DNA of 64,000 bases, taken from the NCBI GenBank assembly GCA_023362775.1, contig JALMGJ010000004.1:82827798-82891797 (forward strand), read 5' to 3'. Shown piece by piece: positions 10,226 to 20,326 of this stretch. The translations under genes and the position numbers were made by a program. The stretch comes from Charina bottae. Lineage: Eukaryota > Chordata > Lepidosauria > Squamata > Charinaidae. The notes under the pieces are model-generated. The model did not search any database. It worked only from the letters and a program-made list of their open reading frames with translations, and was not told the origin of the DNA. Within the stretch, counting starts at the first letter, position 1, and each line of letters opens with the position of its first letter.

Positions 10226-11219
10226 TTTGAAGCTTTAAAGAAATCCATTTCCAAACTTCCTGGGAAATCTATTATAAATAACAGAATTCTTACATTTTGG
10301 TTGTGAACAGAAAATAGATTTACTGTTAATATTATTCAAACTGCTTTACAAAATAAATATTAAAACAGAAAAAAAAACCTGTTACAATTTCCTTCAAGGT
10401 CTTTTACCATGTTGAGAATCATTGTCTTGTCATTATAGCAGTGGCTTATATTGAGAAACTTGCCACTGCTCCCTTCTGTGAACACTGTTACTTACACCTA
10501 TTCCAAATCAGCCTCCTTTCTCCTAGATGTATTTAAAGCTGGCCTCGCACTGTAGTCAGTCTTTGGGTCTCCTCCTTGATTTCTGCTGCCACATCACAAC
10601 AGCTTCACCCCTTTGAACATTGCTTTCCCCCCCTTGAAGACCGTTCTTCCTAATGCTCCTCAGAACTCTTGTGGTCTTGATCCCTGGTCACTCAGCTAGG
10701 TATCTCCTTTGCTGGGTGTCTGCCAAGGTTTTTTTCCACTGGTCATTCTCTGCCAACCAAATTCCTGTTTTCTTGTACTCCTTGTTAGAGATCGGGTTTC
10801 AACCAAGCATGTCTCACACAGGCTTGAAGGAGGAGGCAGCCTCTGCTGTAACCTAATCTTACTTGCTTTGTGTGGGAGGGGCTGAATCCTGGTTTCCTAT
10901 TTCCTGTTCCCTTCTCTTTCTCTTTCTGCTCAAATCTCCTACCAAGGAGGATGGCAGCTATGGCTGCCCAAGTTTGCTCATACTTCCATCCAGGTGGGCC
11001 ACATTAGAAGCATGTGGTTCACGTCAGAACCAATTGCTCGCATGCATGGACCATTTCTACTAAGGAACTGTGAGTTACAATAAAATTGTAAACTCTTTTT
11101 TATGTAACTTTACATTAACGTGTGAAGTGTGTTTATTTTGTGTTTTGAACTGATTAAGCCTTGTGCAAGTTTATGGGAACGCTTCTTCTCTGCTACATAC
11201 TAATAAGAAGCTGCATGGA
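10226..11219. other. No gene or repeat recognised
   Basis: This is ordinary unique-looking sequence between BovB copy 2 and a SINE. Small open frames at 10653-10856 and 10863-11063 show no family features. I see nothing that supports a gene. Confidence 0.5.
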
Positions 11220-11230
11220 GTTCTGGTATT

Positions 11231-11563
11231 AAAAAAAGGTAAAGGTTCCCCCCGCATATTTGTGCAGTCGTGACTCTAGGGGCCGGTGCTCACCTCCGTT
11301 TGTTAGCCGAAGAGCCAGCACTGTCCAAAGACACTTCCGCGGTCATGTGGCCGGCATGACACATGAGGAACGCTGTTACCTGCCCATCGAAGTGGTACCT
11401 ATTCATATACTTGCATTTGCATGCTTTCAAATTGCTAGGTTGGCAAGAGCTGGGCCTAGTGCGGGAGCTCACTCCACACGCGGGGCTAGGGATTTGAACC
11501 TCCGAACTTGTGATCTTCCGATCGACAAGCCTGGCGTCTTACCCGCTAAGCCACCATGCCCCT
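11231..11563 (-). mobile_element. tRNA-derived SINE with 11-bp TSD
   Basis: On the minus strand the head starts near 11563 with a tRNA-like promoter: A box TGGCTTAGCGGG and B box close to GGTTCAAATCC. The squamate SINE body follows, and the element ends in a CCTTTACCTTTTTT-type tail. Perfect 11-bp duplications GTTCTGGTATT flank it at 11220-11230 and 11564-11574. The same family lies in plus orientation at 47940-48274. Confidence 0.9.
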
Positions 11564-11579
11564 GTTCTGGTATTACCAT

Positions 11580-13379
11580 CCCAGAATTCCTATACTCCTA
11601 GTATGTTCGTCTTCTCCTCTCCTGTATAGAGAAGAATCCCTGCTGAGTGTACACAATCTATTCCTGATTGCTGTAGAGAGAAGAATTCCTGCTTCCTTTT
11701 TTTACTCTTAGTCTCTTCTCAGACACTTTTTTTTCCTCCTGATTCTTTTCCCCCCATAAACCCCTTCTTCTTGACAATGGCTTCCATTTGCTTGGCTGCA
11801 TATATCTCCCCTGTGCACTTACTATCTTTCCTTGCCTCATGCTCCATGCCATATGATATGCCATTTCTTCACTACCTCAGCTCTCTTCCTTTTATCTCTT
11901 TCAGGCTTCCTGCCCTGGATTGCCTCTATCTTTTTTGCTGTTGACTCTGTTTCCCTCCTTACTGCAGCAACACTCTCTTTACCTGATCTGTTCTGTCCTA
12001 ATTATGCTCCCCTTTTTCTAGGGTCCTATTTCTCCTTATTTTCTCAACAAATGAATATTCTTCCAGCCTCTAAACCAGGACACTGAAAAGATATTGTTTT
12101 GTTATATTACCATAGCAACGTACAGTATATTATACTATATACACCCATGCATCCACCCACACATACAAACACCATAGATTGCCAGGCTTGACAATTCTCT
12201 ATTCTAAAGAGTTTTTAATGCTCAAATAGCTCCACAGAATTTAAAACAGTAAAAAAGAGTTAAACTGAGGTAGGATACACAGAGGATTAATGTGTGAAAG
12301 ATTCAAGTGGATGTATTTCAGGTTAGCTTCAGTAGGAAGTAGACTCTTATGGTATTTGCAAATTTTCTTGGCAATAAATAAATTCACTCAAATAATGAAA
12401 TATAAAACAACAAATTTCAGCAAAACAGTGAACTGTCTTGTTTGCTTCCCCATATGTTTCTATAGCATTAAAAGGCATACTATTGAACTGATGCTTTACC
12501 AGGCCTCATACTATTGAACTGATGCTTTACCAGGCCTATATTCCTTTTTTCTCTGCTCTCTGATTGCTTGACAGTGGAAAAAGAAAAAAAATACTATATA
12601 TCTTTTCAACTATGACTTTAAAAGGTGATGCAAAATACCCACATATGTAACATTTGAGCAATTTCCTCACAAATTTCCACTATTTATCAGCCAGCTTTAT
12701 CAGCCAGCTTTCTCATTTCCCCAGTTCACTAAAAAATAAAACAAGCAAAACAAAAAAACCTCAAAACCTTATTATTCAAGAAAGCATTACTATAAATGTA
12801 AATACACACGGGTTTTCAAACTTTCCAACTCAAGATGCTAGCTCTGCTTCTCAGCCAAAAGCCTTTCTCTGATGATGGTCTAAAACAGATTATCAGAGGG
12901 GTAAGAAAAATGTTGTTGTCATTTTCTTTGATATAATTTTAATTGTATAAATTAAGAGAGGGAGAGAGAGAGAGATTATGTCAGGCTTCCTTTATTATTG
13001 CCTCTCTGAAGACCAATTTATGTTATCAAATTGCTATGATGAAAATTAAGTGAATCAACACAGAGCAATTTGAACCCTTTTGAAAACATGGCATAGATTA
13101 CTGAAATATAGTTAAAATATTAGTGGTATTGTATATTCTTCCTTTAGATTTCCTTCAATATAAACCCTTTTATCTGGAATAACTATTCTTTATACACTCT
13201 CCTTCCACTACAGATGCAAGCGAAAATCATGTGGTTGGCATCTTAATATGAATCGAATGCATTTCTCTCAGATTAATATATAAACCAAAATTCATTTCCA
13301 TTCAGGATACAAATGAAAAAACACATTCTTTAAACTGTTGCAACCCTTAACAAACCTTAAAAAATGGAAATGATAAGTT
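11580..13379. other. No gene recognised; small tandem duplication inside
   Basis: No gene or transposon family was identified. The only internal structure I support is the perfect 31-bp duplication at 12476-12537, a smaller repeat of TTTATCAGCCAGC near 12688-12712, and a short GA run near 12957-12974. Confidence 0.5.
12476..12537. repeat. Perfect 31-bp tandem duplication
   Basis: Two adjacent identical 31-bp units (12476-12506 and 12507-12537) start CATACTATTGAACTG and end CCAGGCCT. Perfect identity suggests a recent slippage or replication event. Confidence 0.9.
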
Positions 13380-13401
13380 TTTATTATTATTAATGTTGTT
13401 G

Positions 13402-13448
<47 letters not shown>
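13380..13448. repeat. (TTA)n microsatellite
   Basis: TTA repeats are interrupted once by a short GTT run. They lie just upstream of the Penelope-like fragments. Confidence 0.95.
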
Positions 13449-13466
13449 GGTATTAGTAGTCAAATA

Positions 13467-13710
13467 AGTCATCCTTTAGATGATAAAGGGACTTAGAAAT
13501 AACATCTCAAAATAACCATGACCTAGCCCCAGGTGCAAGGTCACACAGCCACCTAGAAACATATTTAAGGATTCCCTTACTAACTTTACTCAGACTGAAG
13601 AAGCTCCTTGGATAAGGAGCGAAACGTTTCCACTGAGAAAATAGAAATCCAGTTGACATGATTCAAGCCACAGACTGTTCCACCTGGATGACTGAGAACC
13701 TTCATCGACA
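13467..13710 (+). mobile_element. Penelope-like element, 3' tail fragment
   Basis: This about 240-bp tail runs from ATCCTTTAGATGATAAA to GAACCTTCATCGACA. It matches the 3' untranslated end of the Penelope-like element at 52865-53109. It is flanked on the left by GTAGTCAAATA (13456-13466), which recurs after the palindrome at 15149-15159. It carries no coding sequence. Confidence 0.85.
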
Positions 13711-14307
13711 TAATGCTTATTAAGCACAATCAAGTTTCACATATGTATTTTAATATCCCTTCTGGAAATGGAAAGCAATAATAAAAAAAGTGAAGTGACA
13801 GATTCCCCCACCGCACCCAAATTATTAAATTAGGGATGAACAGTCTTTCGATGGCTGTGGCCACAAGCATGTGACTTGTGAGTTGGGTAAGGTTTCTTTT
13901 TTTAAATGGTGATATGCTAATTTGAAAGTCTAGCAATATAGTTTCCATGTGTTTTCTCTCTTAAAATAGTGGGAATCTCTTTCGTCAATTTTCAACATTA
14001 TTGTTCAGAAAGGTCTTTTAGAAAGGGGCACAGGGGCTGCATGTTATTACAAGCTCCCTATGCCTGACCAGTTATGTAACTGTTTATGATTTTAATTTTC
14101 TTGGTTGGTAATATTGAAAGGATAGAATTCATTACTTCATCTTGTTCATAGACTGGATGAGATCCTTTCAGGGATTGTCTTCTCCCTGAAGCACACCTGC
14201 TGCTATTCTTTCTTCTAATCAATCAGAGGCTAGCAAAGGAAATAGAATTGAGCATTTACTTGTCTTCCACTTCCTCTGACAGGAAGCTATTTGATAATGA
14301 ATGCTTA
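13711..14307. other. ~580-bp segment between two Penelope pieces, bounded by a 9-bp direct repeat
   Basis: The sequence is not recognised as any transposon. AATGCTTAT occurs at each edge (13712-13720 and 14300-14308), just inside the flanking Penelope pieces. It could be host DNA trapped between two insertions, or a later insertion with its own duplication. No terminal inverted repeat or poly(A) was seen. Confidence 0.5.
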
Positions 14308-15148
14308 TGTCTATGAAGGTTCTCAGTCATCCAGGTGGAATTGTCTGTAGCTTGAATCATGTCAACTGGATTTCTATTTTCTCAGTGGAAACGTTTCGCT
14401 CCTTATCCAAGGAGCTTCTTCAGTCTGAGCAAAGTTAGTAAGGGAATCCTAAATATGTTTCTAGGTAGCTGTGTGACCTTACACCTGGGGCTAGGTCATG
14501 GTTATATTGAGATGTTATTTTAAGTCCTTTTATCATCTAAAGGAGGATCGTTAAGATCACCATGCTGCTGTTGAGCTTGTGAAATGGTCTTAATCTTCCT
14601 AGGCACAGAAGACAAAGCAGGGAGGAAGATGGGGGAAAGATTGTGCCTGAGGCCCCCACCTCTATTCAGGGAAGGATTTTCCAAGTTGGCATAAATGGAT
14701 TCCTTGACCCCTCTCTTAGACAGAGAAGATAGGTGGTTTGAGAGAGGGGTCAAGGAATCCATTTATGCCAACTTGGAAAATCCTTCCTTGAATAGAGGTG
14801 GGGGCCTCAGGCACAATCTTTCCCCCATCTTCCTCCCTGCTTTGACTTCTGTGCCTAGGAAGATTGACCATTTCACAAGCTCAACAGCAGCATGGTGATC
14901 TTAACGATCCTCCTTTAGATGATAAAAGGACTTAAAATAACATCTCAATATAACCATGACCTAGCCCCAGGTGCAAGGTCACACAGCCACCTAGAAACAT
15001 ATTTAAGGATTCCCTTACTAACTTTGCCCAGACTAAAGAAGCTCCTTGGATAAGGAGCGAAACGTTTCCACTGAGAAAATAGAAATCCAGTTGACATGAT
15101 TCAAGCTACAGACAATTCCACCTGGATGACTGAGAACCTTCATAGACA
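14308..15148. mobile_element. Penelope-like element, head-to-head palindrome
   Basis: Two 5'-truncated copies of the same 3' end stand in opposite orientation. The left arm is 14308-14716 (minus), the right arm 14741-15148 (plus), with a 24-nt spacer at 14717-14740. The arms are almost perfect complements, with about one indel. Each encodes the last ~50 residues of the GIY-YIG protein (FERGVKESIYANLENPSLNR) followed by the untranslated tail. The spacer belongs to the right copy, which starts slightly further upstream. Right flank GTAGTCAAATA matches 13456-13466. Confidence 0.88.
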
Positions 15149-15159
15149 GTAGTCAAATA

Positions 15160-16199
15160 GGTTTTCAAAGAGCTAAAAAGTTTACTTCCATCCTCTCTAA
15201 GTCACCCTGGTGATATCAGTGAAGACTCAGTCCCCATGGGTCCAGTACAAATGTCTCTCTGCTACAGTCAGAAAGGATGGATGGATAGTCACTGACATCA
15301 AAGCACAACTTTACAAAGGAAATGGATGCTCACAGCTGCTCACATGTTGAAACATAAACATGAAGGCATTGCATGAAGGAGCTTCTCCCACTTAATCTGT
15401 CTCACAGGAGAGCTATGTGGATATAGTAGAAGGAGGGAAAGAACCATAGATTCTGCTTTTAAAATGAAAGTTGGATATCAGGATAACTAATAATTATTCA
15501 GAGTTTTAGACTTTACTTTCATTACTCATTTTCTGCATAATGTATTTTCTCAAGAATCAGTTATGATATAGGGGAGATATCTTCATTAATTTGGACTGAT
15601 TAGGACATTTGCTGCAGAGACTCTGGCAAAGGTGGTTGATAGGGGCCTTGCCCATTCACAAAATAGCTGCTACTTGGGGCACACCTAGTTGCAAAACACC
15701 AATCTATCAGAATGCTCCCTGCTCCCTACCACCTTGCTGACTTTTGACATTTTTCTATACAGGAAAACATGTTTTTAAACAGAATTTTGGGGTACACTCA
15801 CCTGTCAAGGTTATAAGGCTTATTTGGGGTCCAGAGGTGTTCTCTTTTTTTAATGTAAAAAATGGGCTAAGAATATAAACGGGCCAAGAAGTCAAGTGGG
15901 GTCATGGGAAGTGTCCTTGGTTGCATTGGAACCTGGGCTGTACAGTATGTGTGGCTTGACATATAAAATGGTACATTGTCATCTTGGAATGGTGAAAGAG
16001 TCTCAGATATCAAGTCAAGCTCCAAGCTCAACAGTACACCAAATGATTCCTTAAGGAATTCTGAAGTAATTTTTTCACACCAATTCAGAATTGTTCTAGT
16101 GGGTAAAAACACACACACACATACAGTACATTCAGAATGTACTGGCCTAGCAATGGGCTATGAGGGTTTTAAACTAGTAGTTATTAGTGATAGAAATGT
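15160..16199. other. No gene recognised
   Basis: No protein, RNA gene or repeat family was recognised. The open frame starting at 15976 has no supporting motif and ends in a dinucleotide repeat. Confidence 0.5.
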
Positions 16200-16312
16200 A
16201 GCCCAACCAACTCACAGGGTTGTTGTTGTGGGAAAAATAGGAGGCAGGAATATTAGGTATTTTTGTTGCCTTCAGTTGACCAAAATGTATTTAAAAAGGC
16301 ACAATAAAAATC
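16200..16312 (+). mobile_element. Sauria-type SINE, 3' fragment
   Basis: The sequence around CTCACAGGGTTGTTGTTGTG, then GGAAAAATAGGAGGCAGGA and a TATTAGGTAT-TTGCCTTCAGTTG segment, matches the 3' half of squamate Sauria SINEs. It is the complement of the corresponding part of the SINE at 17131-17377. The tRNA-related head is missing. Confidence 0.7.
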
Positions 16313-16319
16313 ATATACC

Positions 16320-16387
16320 GTGTATGTGTATGTATATGTTTATGTACACGTATATATACACATACACATACACATAAACACACACAT
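16320..16387. repeat. TG/TA/CA compound microsatellite
   Basis: Alternating TGTATG, TATA and CACATA units form a purine-pyrimidine alternating tract. Confidence 0.9.
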
Positions 16388-17130
16388 GGATTTTTTCATG
16401 GATTGTCATTTAAGAAAGAGATGAGCCTGTTTACATTCATTTTATATTATTTTTGCACTATAAATAAGAATAAAAATTATTAGGTTTTATATTCTGGAGT
16501 TCTTTTATATTACTAGAAAACTATAATTGAAGGCCAACATGAATATATTTTTTAAGTTTGGTGCTTATTATTTTAAGTTTGGTACAAAAAGACTGAAGGA
16601 AAGAAATTAAACAAGCATTCATTATCAAATTTTTGTGCTTTCTATAGAGCCTCATGCCCACAAATACATTTTCCAGCCCACTTTGTATACTGTAGATTCT
16701 GCAGTATCACTTAGGCACCAAGAGCTCACTGTACAATGCATTGAGGATTTCAGAGACAATTTTCTGTGACTACCACTGCTATACCACTAAATATTTTGAA
16801 GGTTGTTAAGAAAGCCAAAATGCAGGATGAGAAGTCTATGTACAATGGTAAACCCAGTACAAGCTAGTCCTAAGGTTAAATGATTATGAAAAAATGATAG
16901 AAGACTGATAACCCTTATGAAGTGCAGATCACCAATACAAAGTGCCTGTATTATCTGATATGCTTAAGTCACCATATTATATTATTGATGTGGCATTTTT
17001 TTCTCTTTTTATTAGAGTTTGATTGTTTTATTTCACTATTTTTTAATTTGTATAGAATCTAAATAAAATTCAAGCACAAAACAACTAGACAGAAGGGAGA
17101 TAATTTTAAGAGCAATTGGCTACCATTTTT

Positions 17131-17377
17131 TATTTTATTTATTTATTTATTATATCCACCTTTATTATTTTATAAATAACTCAAGGCGGCGAACATACCT
17201 CATACTCCTTCCTCCTCCTATTTTCCCCACAACAACAACCCTGTGAGGTTAGTTAGGCTGAGAGTGTGTGACTGGCCCAAGGTCACCCAGCCAGCTTTCA
17301 TGCCTAAGGTGGGATTAGAACTCAGTCTCCTGGTTTCTAGCCCATTGCCTTAACGACTAGACCAAACTGGCTCTCCT
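17131..17377 (-). mobile_element. Sauria SINE (tRNA-derived)
   Basis: Read on the minus strand, it begins AGAGCCAGTTTGGTCTAG, the tRNA-like head. It carries a B-box-like GTTCTAATCC and continues through GGCTGGGTGACCTTGGGCC. It ends in the TATTTATAAAATAATAAAGG tail and a TAAA-rich end, a near full-length Sauria SINE typical of lizards and snakes. Confidence 0.88.
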
Positions 17378-17379
17378 AT

Positions 17380-19325
17380 ACTGATAAGTAATTCATAAGT
17401 TGCTAATAGCATCAACTCTGCAGAATATGAAATAGTTGGGCTATAAATGTATTTTTGATGCTGAAAAATAAGTTTTCTTAGCTTAAGTAGGGCAAAAAAA
17501 TCCATCTTATTTTCCAGATGTCCATTTCTGTGCAATAGGAATATAATTCAAAATAATATGTATATATGAAAATATTAAATATTGCCTGAAAGTTGAATTA
17601 ATACATGGAATAACTTCCTCCAAAAATGGAACAATTATATTGCACCATAAAAAAAAACAACCTTTGAATTAAGTATGTTCAGGAAGTAAAGAAGAGTTGA
17701 CATAGACTTGAAGGCCAATTCATGGCTTCCTTTGTTCTAACTCTAGCTACTTATTTTGTACTATGTAATAAAAAGTGAAATAATCACTATTAATTTGAAA
17801 CCAAACCATCACAATTAATTTCTGAAATGGCCTATTAGGTACCATAAGTTCTGGTGATGGTACCTAGTTTAATTTTTTAAATCTCTTGATATTTTGTGAA
17901 ATAAAAAAACTTAAATGAAATAATGCATTTTCCTCCCTTGATTCAAGCTTTTAATAAGGATACAATCCTCATATTATTATTTCAAACAAATAAGGTTAAT
18001 TACCATTTAAACAAGCCAAATTGTTGTCTTCATTGATTTTACCATCAGAATAAAATGTTGAAATTAATAGATGCTATCATTGACTGGTAGGTGACACTGT
18101 GCAACCAGTTTTGTCGTTATTGGGGCTCCTCCGGTGCACGCAGTCTCCATATGCTCAAATATATACATGGAATATATGAATATATACCCATTATCATTGT
18201 ATGAATATTTACAACCATATTGCTTGTGGCTGAAATCAATATTGCTTCTAATGGACTGGAGCCTACTTCAATGTTCTTGAAACCTAAATGTTGAATAGCT
18301 AAGTTGCAATGCAACTAATTCTGACACTAATTCAATCAGTCCATTTTCTGTTAAATATCTTCCTTTGATATTTCAGTAGATTTAAACCTGAGAAGTTCAT
18401 TGTTGCTATATTATTTTTAGCATAACTATAACTAGTGCTGTCAGTTCCTCTTAGCAGTAATTCTACTAGAATAGAACTAGAAAACAAAACAAAAAAAATA
18501 TCAGATCTGCTTTTTATCATTCCTTTTAAGTACCTTCAGAACATTGTATTATTATATGTACTTTGACTTTGAAAATAACTTAGTTTCTTAGACAGATCAA
18601 AGAAACAAAAGTAAGTAAAGGAGTCAAAACCAAGAATCTGACTATAGATTTCTTTCAAGATGTCAGAATGTGTAAATGTCCCAAGGACACATGAATAGAT
18701 AAAGCCTGCCTTCCATAAAGAGAAAATGTGGATTATTTTGACTGTATCCGTTACTAGTATTTCTGCACATTTCAGTGTTTTCTTCTCTGGATATAGTACT
18801 CTGAACAAGACTGTTATCAACAAATAACATTATACTGGAGCACTACTTTCTCCAAACTGGTACATTTTTCCCAAGTGGTCATACCTCCCAAGCTCCTTGT
18901 AGTATATAAGGATGTCATAAGGATGTCAATTTTACTGCATAATTACAGTCTCCATGTTTAAACTGTTGACCTGACCATAGTACTAACATTGTGAAAACAT
19001 TGACTCAAATTGGGGTAAAATTTAAAAGGGGGGAGGGGCAATCAGTTTCCAACTGATAAAAGTTTTCATGTCCTATCAGAACACAAGAACACCAATATGA
19101 CTTGAAATTTTGTTCTGTCGGAACACAGCTAATGTAAAATATTATGAGATAACATTTCATTTGTTGTTTTGTTCCAAGCTTGTTTTTCATTTTATGCTTA
19201 TTCCCACAAGCACATGCATAACTCCTGAAGTTTGAAAGTGTATATAAATACAGAATTATGCATATTTTTTTAAAAAAAACTGGAAGCATTAGTTTGAACT
19301 TTTCTCCATTCATGGAGCATTAATG
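17380..19325. other. No gene or repeat recognised
   Basis: About 1.9 kb of AT-rich sequence. Short open frames at 18117-18314, 18332-18520, 18536-18823 and 19005-19313 (minus strand) have no recognisable motif and AT-driven composition. I see nothing to annotate. Confidence 0.5.
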
Positions 19326-19329
19326 GTCA

Positions 19330-20325
19330 TAGAATAGAACAAATGACTTCATTTAAGTACTTAGGAGTAGTCATGCATGCCACTGGCTTGAGTAGAGCCC
19401 ACTGTGAATATGCTGCTGCTACTGGACAAAGATCTGCTAATGCCATCATCAAATATTTCCACTCCAAGGGAGGATACTATGTTCCAGCTGCACTTAAGCT
19501 CTTTCAGGTGAAGCCACTAGCCTAGCTCCTTTATGGGACTCTGGTTGCCCGCCCAGCTACTTGTTTCACCTCTTTGGAGAGAGTACAATCTAAATTCATC
19601 AGAGCAGCTTCCCAGATACCTCGTTATGTCTGTAACGCACATTTACGACTGGAGACAGGAATGATAAAAGTTGAGTCAAGAGTGTGTCTAACTTCCATAA
19701 ACCTTTGGTTAAAGCTTAACTTTTATCCTCAAGGCTTAGCACCATTAATTCTCCAGGACAATTTCCAATCCACATGGATCAAGGCTATAGAATCTAAACT
19801 TTCAAATTTAGGCTACTCTCCCTCCTCGGTTCTTACAATGAACTATGATCAGGCTAAACAAATTCTGAAGCAAAGGATAAAGGATTCAGAGCGGCAAGCA
19901 GATCTAGAGAAGGCCTCAGCCTTCCTGTTACACAACAGAAATATAGTCATTGCTGCCAGCTACCTTACACAGCTAGAAACACCCAGCCACCGGAGAGCCC
20001 AATATCATGCACTCCCCTCTGCAGTATTGGATGGTAAATATTAAAAGTACCATTGGCTGATGCCCCTGTGATTCCGGAGAGGTGAAAACTACAGAACATG
20101 TTCTTCGTTGCCCCTTCTATGGAGACATTTGAAATAGAATCATCCTACCTCTGATTAGTAGACATCCTTGTCGCTCAGACTCAGGCTATGCCCAGATGCT
20201 GCTCATAAACGAATGGCCGCCTGTTACAGCACATATGGATAGGTTTTGTGCAGCAGCACCGAAGATCTGCCAGACCCTGATGGGCCAATTTTCCACTAGC
20301 CGAACACATTTTATGTAATTATTTT
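19330..20325 (+). pseudogene. Non-LTR retrotransposon ORF2, C-terminal part (Vingi/I-like?)
   Basis: Two open blocks (19343-19525 and 19574-20044), with a broken continuation to about 20300, encode the region after an RT active site: FKYLGVVMHATG, QRSANAIIKYFHSKGG, then LERVQSKFIRAASQIPR. Near the end comes a Cys-containing EHVLLRCPFY-like segment. The pattern fits the C-terminus of a LINE ORF2. I recall similar sequences from the Vingi clade in squamates but cannot confirm the clade. The RT catalytic region is missing (5'-truncated), there is a stop at 19523-19525, and the BovB insertion follows directly. Confidence 0.6.
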
Positions 20326-20326
20326 T

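Noticed and set aside
11260..11601. 113-codon open frame with a Cys-rich end
   Set aside because: It lies almost entirely inside the minus-strand SINE and is not a gene.
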